A stretch of DNA of 64,000 nucleotides, from contig NZ_CP009282.1 in the NCBI RefSeq assembly GCF_000758605.1, forward strand, positions 5,890,001 to 5,954,000, given 5' to 3'. This stretch comes from Paenibacillus sp. FSL R5-0912 (GTDB taxonomy: Bacteria; Bacillota; Bacilli; Paenibacillales; Paenibacillaceae). Shown here piece by piece: positions 31,874 through 39,800 of the stretch (position 1 is its first letter; every line of letters starts with the position of its first letter). Both the position numbers and the translations under genes were made by a program. Under the pieces are notes generated by a model. The model saw nothing but the letters and a program-made list of their open reading frames with translations, searched no databases and had not been told where the DNA came from.

Positions 31874-34321
31874 TTAACCCACTACTATATTTACCAGCTT
31901 GCCGGGAACGGCAATAATTTTACGTACAGTTTTGCCTTCGACGGCCGCCTTCACGTTCGGCAGAGCCAGTGCATGATCCTGCATTTCCTGCTGAGTCATA
32001 TCCAGCGGAATCAGGGCGCGCTGAACGATTTTACCGTTAACCTGCACGACGATTTCCACTTCCGCGTCTACGGTCCAGGCTTCATCATAAGCAGGCCAGG
32101 CGACATAGCTGATGCTTCCTTCGTGACCCAGCAGCTGCCACAGCTCTTCGGCAATATGCGGTGCCAGCGGCGACAGCATCTGGACGAACTGTTCTGCTGC
32201 TTCCGTGGACAGGCTCTCCTGCTTGTAGGCATCGTTGATGAAAATCATCAGCTGGCTGATCGCCGTATTGAACCGCAGATGTTCAAAGTCTTCGGTTACC
32301 TTCTTCAGTGTCTTGTGCCAGGTCCGCTTGAATTCATCGGTTCCGCCATCTGCCGAGATCTTCGCGCTGATGCTGCCGTCTTCGTTCACGAACAGGCGCC
32401 ATACGCGGGAGAGGAAGCGGTGGATGCCTTCCACGCCTTTTTCGTTCCAAGGCTTGGTAGCTTCCAGCGGCCCCATGAACATTTCGTAGACACGCAGTGT
32501 ATCTGCGCCGTACGCTTCTACGATCTCATCCGGGTTGATGACGTTGCCGCGGGATTTACTCATCTTCTCATTGTTGTTCCCCAGGATCATCCCCTGGTTC
32601 ACCAGCTTGTGGAACGGTTCCTTCGTATCGACTACGCCGATATCATAGAGAACCTTGTGCCAGAAGCGGGCATACAGCAGGTGGAGCACCGCATGCTCGG
32701 CTCCGCCGATGTACAGGTCAACCGGCAGCCATTCCTTCTGCTTCTCCGGTGAACACAGCTCCTGATCATTGTGCGGATCAATATAACGCAGGTAGTACCA
32801 GCAGCTGCCGGCCCATTGCGGCATGGTGTTGGTCTCGCGGCGGGCTTTCATGCCAGTCTCCGGATCAATCGTTTCGACCCATTCGGTTACATTCGCCAGC
32901 GGGGATTCACCTGTGCCCGAAGGCTTGATCGCATCCACATCCGGCAGTACCAGCGGCAGCTGGTCCACAGGAACGGTCTTCATGGTGCCGTCTTCCAGAT
33001 GCAGAATTGGTATCGGCTCACCCCAGTAACGCTGGCGGCTGAACAGCCAGTCGCGCAGGCGGTAGGTTACTTTGCCCTTGCCGCTCCCCTTCTCTTCCAG
33101 CCAGGCAATCATTTTCGCAATGGCTTCAGTATTGGACAGGCCATCGAGGAATCCGGAATTCACATGCAGGCCGTCGCCGGAATACGCTTCCTCTTCAATG
33201 TTGCCGCCCTGTACGACTTCCACAATGTTCAGGCCGAACTGCTTGGCGAACTCCCAGTCACGGCTATCATGACCCGGAACAGCCATAATCGCTCCGGTTC
33301 CGTAGCCGGCCAGCACGTAGTCGGCAATCCAGATCGGCACCTGTGCGCCGTTCACCGGATTGATTGCGTAAGCACCGGTGAAGACACCGCTTTTCTCTTT
33401 GGCCAGATCCGTACGTTCCAGATCACTCTTGCGGGAAGCCTTGTCGCGGTAGTCCGCAACGGCAGCCTTCTGCTCTTCTGTTGTAATTACATCAACCAGC
33501 TTATGCTCCGGTGCCACAACGCAGTAGCTTGCTCCGAACAGGGTGTCCGGACGGGTGGTGAACACTTCAAGCGTAGCCTCATGCCCTTCAATGGCAAAAG
33601 TCACCTCAGCGCCGGTCGATTTGCCGATCCAGTTGCGCTGCATATCCTTAATGCTCTCTTCCCAGTCCAGCTCATCCAGATCCTCGAGCAGACGGTCTGC
33701 GTATTCGGTAATTCTCAGAATCCACTGGCGCATCGGTCTGCGGACCACGGGATGGCCGCCGCGCTCGCTTTTGCCGTCGATCACTTCTTCATTCGCCAGG
33801 ACGGTCCCCAGCGCTTCACACCAGTTCACGGAAACCTCAGCTACATAAGCCAGACCGCGGTTGTACAGCTGGATGAAAATCCACTGCGTCCATTTGTAGT
33901 AACCCGGATCAGTCGTGCTGATCTCGCGGTCCCAGTCGTAGGAGAAGCCCAGCGACTTGATCTGGCGGCGGAAATTATCAATGTTCTTGAAGGTAATGTC
34001 ACGCGGATGCTGTCCGGTATCCATCGCATACTGCTCAGCCGGAAGTCCGAAAGCGTCCCAGCCCATCGGGTGCAGTACATTGTAGCCGCGCATCCGTTTG
34101 AAACGGGAGACGATGTCTGTAGCGGTATACCCTTCCGGATGGCCTACGTGCAGCCCTGCGCCGGAAGGATACGGGAACATATCCAGTGCGTAGAACTTCG
34201 GTTTGCCTGCTTCTTCACTTGTCTTGAATGTCTTGTTCTCGTCCCAGAATTTCTGCCATTTCGGCTCGATGGTCTGGGCGCGGTAGCCGGCTTGGGCCGG
34301 TGTGCCAATGTTGTCGCTCAT
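31874..34321 (-). CDS. leuS: Leucyl-tRNA synthetase
   Basis: LeuS charges tRNA-Leu. The 815-residue protein has the class I HIGH-type motif in FPYPSGAGLHVGHPEGYT, the CP1 editing domain including TTRPDTLFGAS and GTGAIMAVPGHDSRD, and the KMSKS loop in NEKMSKSRGNVI. It also has a C-terminal anticodon-binding part and the tail domain ending KIIAVPGKLVNIVV. Length and motif order are normal for bacteria. It is controlled by a T-box leader upstream, but the leader and the start codon are separated by about 415 bases that include a repeat element. Confidence 0.98.
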   Translation of the reverse strand: MSDNIGTPAQAGYRAQTIEPKWQKFWDENKTFKTSEEAGKPKFYALDMFPYPSGAGLHVGHPEGYTATDIVSRFKRMRGYNVLHPMGWDAFGLPAEQYAMDTGQHPRDITFKNIDNFRRQIKSLGFSYDWDREISTTDPGYYKWTQWIFIQLYNRGLAYVAEVSVNWCEALGTVLANEEVIDGKSERGGHPVVRRPMRQWILRITEYADRLLEDLDELDWEESIKDMQRNWIGKSTGAEVTFAIEGHEATLEVFTTRPDTLFGASYCVVAPEHKLVDVITTEEQKAAVADYRDKASRKSDLERTDLAKEKSGVFTGAYAINPVNGAQVPIWIADYVLAGYGTGAIMAVPGHDSRDWEFAKQFGLNIVEVVQGGNIEEEAYSGDGLHVNSGFLDGLSNTEAIAKMIAWLEEKGSGKGKVTYRLRDWLFSRQRYWGEPIPILHLEDGTMKTVPVDQLPLVLPDVDAIKPSGTGESPLANVTEWVETIDPETGMKARRETNTMPQWAGSCWYYLRYIDPHNDQELCSPEKQKEWLPVDLYIGGAEHAVLHLLYARFWHKVLYDIGVVDTKEPFHKLVNQGMILGNNNEKMSKSRGNVINPDEIVEAYGADTLRVYEMFMGPLEATKPWNEKGVEGIHRFLSRVWRLFVNEDGSISAKISADGGTDEFKRTWHKTLKKVTEDFEHLRFNTAISQLMIFINDAYKQESLSTEAAEQFVQMLSPLAPHIAEELWQLLGHEGSISYVAWPAYDEAWTVDAEVEIVVQVNGKIVQRALIPLDMTQQEMQDHALALPNVKAAVEGKTVRKIIAVPGKLVNIVVG

Positions 34322-34737
34322 CTTATGCTCCTCCTTGGAGTGTTGCTGTCTTAGATCGTACTATTGTCTTTAAAAAAGAGTTAAGAGATAGTCTCCACTG
34401 CAAAAAGTTTTGGGCTTCCACCCGCTGTTATACTCGGATTTCCTGATTGGAACCGCTTATCGCGGTAGAAATCCGAGTATAAAGGCGGCCACTACGTTGC
34501 TCCAGCTCCAAAATTTTCTCCGTTCCGTTCTCTGTAACTTTTATAAACCCCATCTGTTCTCCTGGCGGACCAGCAAAGTCCAAGAACCCACAATGATTAG
34601 CTGGGCCGTTAGGGCCTGCAAAGCCTAAATACGCGGTTAATTCGCCGGGACGGCAGAATCCGCAAGACCCATAACCCGCTTCCGATTCGCCGGTCTGCTG
34701 GAACATCCTTGATCCCGCCGTCCGCCAAGCTAACCGC
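34322..34737. other. Spacer between T-box terminator and leuS
   Basis: No gene is visible in these 416 bases. The half nearer leuS holds hairpin repeat copy B (34412-34525). A T-box terminator normally lies close to the start codon, so this spacer is unusually long. Confidence 0.65.
34412..34525 (+). repeat. Hairpin repeat element, copy B
   Basis: TATACTCGGATTTC and GAAATCCGAGTATA form a perfect 14-base outer stem around an ACCGC/GCGGT inner hairpin. The element starts GGGCTTCC and has the same tail as copy A (GGCGG..C.CTAC...CTCC). It sits inside the leuS leader in antisense orientation to leuS. Confidence 0.78.
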
Positions 34738-35030
34738 AAAAAAACCTCCCATCCCTAGCGTATTATCGCTAGGGACGAGAGGTTTGAATTCCCGTGGTAC
34801 CACCCTAGTTAGCGGCGGACATTCTTTGTCCGGCACTCACTTTGACACCCTTTAGCGGGGGTGAGGCGACGACGGTTCACACGCCGGTCCCCTTATTAAT
34901 GAAGCTTAAGGAACCCTGCGGCTCGCGCCATTACTCCGAGGTGAGTTCACTGCGGTCCGTTAACCGGCTCGCACCTGGGGTGCCGGCTCTCTGCAATAAC
35001 GGTCTCACGAATTAATACTCCTCTTCATCG
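34738..35030 (-). promoter_or_regulatory. Leucine T-box riboswitch upstream of leuS
   Basis: The T-box sequence GGGTGGTACCACGGG lies at about 34790-34806 (minus strand). It is followed by a terminator whose stem pairs AAACCTC...TCCCTAGCG with CGCTAGGGA...GAGGTTT and ends in a T-run (34738-34744). Upstream, Stem I features AGAGAGCCGG and GGTGCGAGCCGG are visible. The specifier loop GTGAACTCACC presents CTC, a leucine codon, at 34943-34945, matching the downstream gene. Uncharged tRNA-Leu should stabilise the antiterminator. Confidence 0.95.
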
Positions 35031-35071
35031 TACTGCTATGTGCACTGCTCTTTACTCGTAATATTCACCAC

Positions 35072-35101
35072 ATTATAACCAAAAGATACATGTACAGTCA
35101 A
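35072..35101 (-). promoter_or_regulatory. Sigma-A promoter of the T-box/leuS transcript
   Basis: On the minus strand TTGACT and TATAAT are separated by 18 bases, placing the start of transcription near 35064, just ahead of T-box Stem I. Confidence 0.8.
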
Positions 35102-35123
35102 TGATTTAACGATATATATCCCT

Positions 35124-36191
35124 TTATGCCGGCCTTCTGCGGATATAATAGGCGACGATATGCTGAATGACCACTTTGCCGGCTGCGAAAAACGGCACCG
35201 CTAGAATCAGCCCGATCATTCCGGCGATCTCCCCGCCGACCAGCAGCGCGAAGATAATCAGCAGCGGATGCAGATGCAGCTTCCGCCCAACGACCTGCGG
35301 AGAAATGACGTTGCTCTCCAGCATTTGGCATAGCGTATTTACTACTGCTACCATCAGGACAAGGCGCCATGAGAGGGTCGAGGCCATCACGATGGCCGGA
35401 GCTGCGCCCAGAAACGGACCCATATAAGGAACTATGTTGAATACCGCTACTACACAGGCGAAGAGCAGCGCATAGGGCATGCCGATAATGGCATAACCGA
35501 TATAGGCCAGCACACCAATGATAATACAGACAAGAAATTGCCCGCGGATATAATTGCCAAGTGCCTCATCAATATCCTTGAGCAGGGTGACAATCGACTT
35601 ACGGCGGGACCGGGGAAGGCACGACACAACGGTCCGTTCGAACACATCGAAGTCCTTCAGGATGTAGAACACCAGAAATGGCACAATGAACGCATTGAAC
35701 AGGATGCCAATGGTTGAAGCAATATTATCAAGGAAGTGGGAGATGCCTTCGGCCAGGCGGTTTTCCAGCTGATAGAACCAGTTATTCATTCCCGTCTCCA
35801 CACCGGGCGGAATCAGTCTGGAATTCATGCCCCGCATCAGGCCCTGCGCATGCAATGTCATCTCCGGCAGATGCTCGTTAAGCTCCTCCAGCTGCTCGAT
35901 GAACATTGGAATCAGGTTGATCAGAATGACCGCCAGTGAGGTGAGAAATACGGCATAGATCAGCAGGACGGCCACGCTGCGCGGCATTTTTCTCCTGGAG
36001 AGCATGGAAACCACGGGATTCAGCACATATGAGATGATCATTGCCGCCAGGAACGGGGCGAGGATCGCTTTTAGAAACAGGAAGATTCCCTCCAGCATGG
36101 GGCGGAGCAGCCAGACGAAATACAGAATGATCAGGGAGAGCAGCACGCCGATCATCCAGCGGAACCATTTATTTTGGGACCATTGCTCCAT
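35124..36191 (-). CDS. AI-2E family transporter (PerM/YrrI-like)
   Basis: The 355-residue protein has the layout of the AI-2 exporter (AI-2E/UPF0118) family: paired N-terminal membrane helices, a helical middle region (LEELNEHLPEMTLHAQG), then several membrane segments with GQFLVCIIIGVLAYIGYAIIG, FNIVPYMGPFLGAAPA and the C-terminal LVGGEIAGMIGLILAVP. The ATG at 36191 has AGGAGGGG upstream; an earlier in-frame start lacks one. Family members export various substrates or ions, so a quorum-sensing role should not be assumed. It is monocistronic here. Confidence 0.88.
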   Translation of the reverse strand: MEQWSQNKWFRWMIGVLLSLIILYFVWLLRPMLEGIFLFLKAILAPFLAAMIISYVLNPVVSMLSRRKMPRSVAVLLIYAVFLTSLAVILINLIPMFIEQLEELNEHLPEMTLHAQGLMRGMNSRLIPPGVETGMNNWFYQLENRLAEGISHFLDNIASTIGILFNAFIVPFLVFYILKDFDVFERTVVSCLPRSRRKSIVTLLKDIDEALGNYIRGQFLVCIIIGVLAYIGYAIIGMPYALLFACVVAVFNIVPYMGPFLGAAPAIVMASTLSWRLVLMVAVVNTLCQMLESNVISPQVVGRKLHLHPLLIIFALLVGGEIAGMIGLILAVPFFAAGKVVIQHIVAYYIRRRPA

Positions 36192-36309
36192 AATACCCCT
36201 CCTGAACATGTACAGCCCTCTAACAGTCATGCAATATTAGTATGTGTGAGAGGGTAATGAAATACTCTTGCCTGCAAAAAATTGGTTTTTTGTTATTTGA
36301 GTTGGAAAG

Positions 36310-36322
36310 TTGGTATAGTGGC
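36310..36322 (+). promoter_or_regulatory. Conserved element shared by both licheninase promoters, copy 1
   Basis: TTGGTATAGTGGC lies 66 bases before the first licheninase start. The same word with one change (TTGGTATAGCGGC) lies 57 bases before the second. It may be a promoter element or an operator. Confidence 0.5.
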
Positions 36323-36349
36323 CGGCATCAAGGTCCGCTAAAATCATAT

Positions 36350-36364
36350 TGTAAAACGCTTTCA
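36350..36364 (+). promoter_or_regulatory. cre-like site upstream of first licheninase
   Basis: TGTAAAACGCTTTCA resembles a catabolite-responsive element (TG(A/T)AANCGNTN(A/T)CA) but carries one extra base in the left half. Its position just before the ribosome binding site would suit CcpA repression of a glucanase. Confidence 0.4.
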
Positions 36365-36387
36365 TTTCGAGGAGGGGTACTTTTATT

Positions 36388-37110
36388 ATGAAAAGGTTAA
36401 AACGATTATGCGGTGCAGGTATGACGTTGCTGCTTGCCGGATTGCTCGCTGGAGCTCCGTCTGTTTCGGCAGCCACCATCTTTGATGAGCCTCTGACCTA
36501 CTTCAATTCCGCCACCTGGCAAAAAGCCGACGGCTATTCTAATGGCGGGATGTTCAACTGCACCTGGCGCGCTAACAATATCTCATTTACAAGTGGCGGA
36601 CAGCTTCGTCTGGCACTGACCAGCCCCAGCAATAATAAATTTGACGGTGCAGAAATGCGTTCAGTCTACAAGTACGGCTACGGTAAATATGAAGTCAGCA
36701 TGAAGCCTGCCAAGAACAGCGGAATCGTCTCTTCCTTCTTCACCTATACCGGACCCTCCGACGGCACGCCCTGGGATGAAATTGATATCGAGTTTCTGGG
36801 CAAGGACACCACTAAAGTTCAATTCAATTATTATACAAACGGGGTTGGCGGTCATGAAAAGATCGTGAATCTGGGATTCGACGCCTCCCAAGGTTATCAT
36901 ACGTATGCCTTCGATTGGCAGCAGGGCTACATTAAGTGGTATGTGGACGGCGTTCTGAAGCATACGGCCACCAGCAATATTCCGTCCCATCCCGGTAAAA
37001 TTATGATGAACCTCTGGAACGGAACGGGAGTGGACTCCTGGCTCGGTTCCTATAACGGAGCCAATCCGCTCTACGCTTACTACGACTGGCTGAAATTTAC
37101 AGGCAACTAA
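36388..37110 (+). CDS. bglS: Secreted beta-1,3-1,4-glucanase (licheninase), GH16
   Basis: The 240-residue enzyme cuts mixed-linkage beta-glucan (lichenin, cereal beta-glucan). A signal peptide (1-28, cleaved after VSA) precedes a single GH16 domain. The catalytic motif D-E-I-D-I-E-F-L-G gives nucleophile E131, D133 and acid/base E135. Other hallmarks are DGYSNGGMFNCTW, DGAEMRSV and MMNLWNGTGVDSWLG. GAGGAGGGG precedes the ATG. It is followed by a terminator and then a paralogue, and has a cre-like site upstream. Confidence 0.96.
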   Translation: MKRLKRLCGAGMTLLLAGLLAGAPSVSAATIFDEPLTYFNSATWQKADGYSNGGMFNCTWRANNISFTSGGQLRLALTSPSNNKFDGAEMRSVYKYGYGKYEVSMKPAKNSGIVSSFFTYTGPSDGTPWDEIDIEFLGKDTTKVQFNYYTNGVGGHEKIVNLGFDASQGYHTYAFDWQQGYIKWYVDGVLKHTATSNIPSHPGKIMMNLWNGTGVDSWLGSYNGANPLYAYYDWLKFTGN

Positions 37111-37121
37111 AAACGAAATTT

Positions 37122-37163
37122 GGACTCCGGCGGCGCACAGAGCGCACCTGCCGGAGTCCTTTT
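37122..37163 (+). terminator. Terminator after first licheninase
   Basis: GGACTCCGGC pairs with GCCGGAGTCC and is followed by TTTTA, 11 bases past the stop codon. Confidence 0.9.
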
Positions 37164-37214
37164 ACATCTGCCCGGAAGCCGTTATCTTCAGAATTTGTTA
37201 TCCGGATTGACACA

Positions 37215-37227
37215 TTGGTATAGCGGC
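37215..37227 (+). promoter_or_regulatory. Conserved element shared by both licheninase promoters, copy 2
   Basis: TTGGTATAGCGGC, directly preceded by TTGACACA. Its counterpart lies at 36310-36322. Confidence 0.5.
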
Positions 37228-37283
37228 TAGAGCCTGGGTTCTGTACGATAAAAGCAAGAAACATCATCACAGGAGGAACAGAA

Positions 37284-38030
37284 TTGATACGCAACAGGTT
37301 AATCAAAGCATCCGTAGCCGTAGCTGCTCTGTCAGCAGCAGTATGGGGCCTATGGGCCTTCACTTCAGCACCCCGATCCGAAGCAGGAGGTGCGAAGGAC
37401 AATTTTACAGAATTCAATTCGGAGTTCTGGAAGAAAACGGATGGCTATTCCAACGGAGACATGTTCAACTGCACCTGGCGAGAAGATAACATCTCATTTG
37501 CCGGGGATGATCTTATGACCCTGTCTCTTACCAGCCGGTCCCCCGGCGAGTTCGACGGCGCAGAATACCGTTCGCTGCAAAAGTACAGCTATGGCAAGTA
37601 TGAAATCCGTATGAAGCCGGCGGCCAATCCCGGTGTAGTCTCTTCTTTCTTCACGTATACCGGCCCTTCGGAAGGTGAGCCCTGGGACGAAATCGATATT
37701 GAATTTTTGGGTAAAAACACCCGCCAGATGCAGTTGAACTACTTCACAGACGGCATCGGAGGACATGAAAAGGTGATTGACCTCGGCTTTGACGCGTCAG
37801 CAGAATTTCACTGGTATGGTTTCGAATGGAAGAGGGATTCCATTACCTGGTATGTAGACGGCCGCCCTGTTCATACTGCGACCGAGAGTATCCCCCTTAC
37901 TCCGGGCCGTATTATGATGAATCTCTGGAACGGAACAGGCGTGGATTCCTGGCTGGAGGCTTATGACGGCAAGGCTCCGCTACATGCTTATTATGACGAA
38001 TTCCGCTATACGCCAGCCCGGGGCGAGTAA
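37284..38030 (+). CDS. Second GH16 licheninase-type glucanase, membrane-anchored or secreted
   Basis: The 248-residue paralogue of the preceding enzyme keeps the catalytic motif (E136, D138, E140 in DEIDIEFLG), DGYSNGDMFNCTW and MMNLWNGTGVDSWLE. Its N-terminus (1-30) has a hydrophobic stretch VAVAALSAAVWGLWAF without an obvious signal-peptidase site, so it may remain membrane-anchored. Translation starts at TTG after AGGAGGA. The tandem pair probably arose by duplication and has diverged considerably outside the active site, so specificity may differ. Confidence 0.92.
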   Translation: MIRNRLIKASVAVAALSAAVWGLWAFTSAPRSEAGGAKDNFTEFNSEFWKKTDGYSNGDMFNCTWREDNISFAGDDLMTLSLTSRSPGEFDGAEYRSLQKYSYGKYEIRMKPAANPGVVSSFFTYTGPSEGEPWDEIDIEFLGKNTRQMQLNYFTDGIGGHEKVIDLGFDASAEFHWYGFEWKRDSITWYVDGRPVHTATESIPLTPGRIMMNLWNGTGVDSWLEAYDGKAPLHAYYDEFRYTPARGE

Positions 38031-38049
38031 GAAGCTCCAGCGCCTCTCC

Positions 38050-38085
38050 GACAAGAAACCGCCTTCAGCAAGGCGGTTTCTTGTC
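38050..38085. terminator. Bidirectional terminator between second licheninase and solute-binding gene
   Basis: GACAAGAAACCGCCTT and AAGGCGGTTTCTTGTC form a perfect 16-base stem with a CAGC loop between two convergent genes. Short T stretches lie within the arms for both directions. Confidence 0.85.
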
Positions 38086-38094
38086 CCTGTGGAC

Positions 38095-39675
38095 TCATCG
38101 GCGGCTGCGGTCCCAGGCATTGACCTCCGAGGTTTCGGACAATCCCCCGTACGCCTTCCATTTGCCGACAAACTCGTCAAATTCCTCGATACCGCTGTCC
38201 GCAAAGATTATGTTTTGAAAGCTTTTTTGTTCCAGCTTCTTCAGCAGCTCACCGTCGCTCTTCATCGTCTTGGTGGGAGGTCCCGTGAACTGTTCCTTAC
38301 GGGAAGCCTCCTTCTGGCCCAGCAGCACCGGGGCAATATCCTCCGGAATCTCCTTAATGACTTCGGAAGGAATTCTCGCCCCGTCGAAGGTCAGTGTGTA
38401 GGAGGCCACCCGGATCACGCCCATCGGCAGCGCAGAGGGCTCAATGGTCGCCTTGCCGCCCGCCATTGCCCAGTCATAGCCCTCTGCAAGACCATTAATG
38501 AACTCGCCGGTGGAGGTAGCATAGTAATCAAACATATAATTCTGATAGGTAAAAAAGATTTCGGGGTGCTTCATTTTCTTGTTAATCAGTATGGCTCCGT
38601 TAACAGGTAAGGTGCCTCTTCTCATAGCGGTACCTTCCGGTCCGGAGGGTATCGCAACAGCCTTGACAGACGCCTGCGGATCTGCGGCAGTCAGGGAAGA
38701 CAAGGGCCAGCCGCGCATCCAATACGGGCCGGCAATCATGCCGGCCTTGCCGGAGACGAAACGGTTGGCGGCGCCCTCTTCATCAAGCCAGGCACTGTCG
38801 GTCGACAAGTACCCCTGCTGAACCCAATGCTTCATAAGCGCGACAGCCTTCCGGGCGCCGGGCTGCACGGAGCCATATTCCAGGGTTCCGTCACTCCGGC
38901 GGTTCCATTGCTCGGGAACCGTGCCGAACGCTCCAAATATCCAGCTGCTGTCCCCCATCCAGGTACTGGGACCGTTACGGAAACCTAAAGCAAGGCCGTA
39001 AGTGTCCTTTAATCCGTTGCCGTCCGGGTCCTGGTTGACAAAAGCGTCCATGACCTGTTCCAGCTCATCCAGCGTCCGCGGTGTTTCCAATTTCAGCTTG
39101 GTAAGCCAATCCTGGCGAATCCAGAGCAGCGGATCGGAGTTGTATTCGTAATCCATGATGGGAATTGCATACTTATGACCGTCCCGCACGAAGGCATTCC
39201 ATGCCGAAGTGTCCTCGGCAACAGCCTTCTTCCACACCCGGGAGGCATATTGTTCAAATAAACTGCCGACTTCCATGAATTGCCCGGAGTCAATCAGCTC
39301 CTGAATGATGGCTGCATCCCGTGTAGTGACAACATCGGGCATATTGCCTTTGGCCAGCTCAAGCCTCAGCTTGTTGGCATAGTTCTCGGAGGTTCCGGAG
39401 ATAGTCCAGAGATAACGGATACGGATTCCCAACCGTTCCTCCGCCCAGGCCGTATGCACATTATGCTCAAGGCTCTCGCCTTTTTTAAAAGTCAAATTGG
39501 GGTTCACGGAGCCCACTGTGTACAGGTCTATGGGCGGATTATATTTACCTGCTTTGACTTCAAAGTGAGGCGCCGTGCTCTCCGGGGAAGCTGCCGGGAG
39601 AGTGGCCCCGGAACTGCGGAAGGTGCAGCCCGATAAGATCAGGACCAGCGCGAACAACGGCAATCTGAATTTCAT
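38095..39675 (-). CDS. Extracellular solute-binding lipoprotein (LipO/YtcQ type)
   Basis: The chosen start gives 526 residues beginning MKFRLPLFALVLILSGC, a lipoprotein signal with lipobox LSGC. The body is a large cluster-B-type sugar-binding protein (FEVKAGKYNPPIDLYTVGSVNPN, DVVTTRDAAIIQELIDSG, YGLALGFRNGPSTWMG, INKKMKHPEIFFTYQNYMFDYYAT). Such proteins often serve ABC importers or deliver ligand to a YesM-type kinase. No permease genes accompany it; instead it is divergent from the YesM/YesN-type pair. A weak AGGTGG precedes the ATG. Ligand unknown, perhaps a glucan oligosaccharide given the neighbours. Confidence 0.88.
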   Translation of the reverse strand: MKFRLPLFALVLILSGCTFRSSGATLPAASPESTAPHFEVKAGKYNPPIDLYTVGSVNPNLTFKKGESLEHNVHTAWAEERLGIRIRYLWTISGTSENYANKLRLELAKGNMPDVVTTRDAAIIQELIDSGQFMEVGSLFEQYASRVWKKAVAEDTSAWNAFVRDGHKYAIPIMDYEYNSDPLLWIRQDWLTKLKLETPRTLDELEQVMDAFVNQDPDGNGLKDTYGLALGFRNGPSTWMGDSSWIFGAFGTVPEQWNRRSDGTLEYGSVQPGARKAVALMKHWVQQGYLSTDSAWLDEEGAANRFVSGKAGMIAGPYWMRGWPLSSLTAADPQASVKAVAIPSGPEGTAMRRGTLPVNGAILINKKMKHPEIFFTYQNYMFDYYATSTGEFINGLAEGYDWAMAGGKATIEPSALPMGVIRVASYTLTFDGARIPSEVIKEIPEDIAPVLLGQKEASRKEQFTGPPTKTMKSDGELLKKLEQKSFQNIIFADSGIEEFDEFVGKWKAYGGLSETSEVNAWDRSRR

Positions 39676-39800
39676 GGAACCACCTGCTTTTCGTAATGTT
39701 CTGGAGGGCCGGACAACTTGTATCATAAACTTCTTCCGCATCCCATGGTACACTTCTTTTATTACGGCTAACAGTGAAAGCTTCTGAAAAGGATGATTTT

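Noticed and set aside
32771..34354. Long open frame antisense to leuS
   Set aside because: It mirrors leuS codon structure, has no ribosome binding site or family features, and leuS on the other strand is certain.
35124..36191. Autoinducer-2 exporter
   Set aside because: Family name only; members transport many substrates and no quorum-sensing genes lie nearby.
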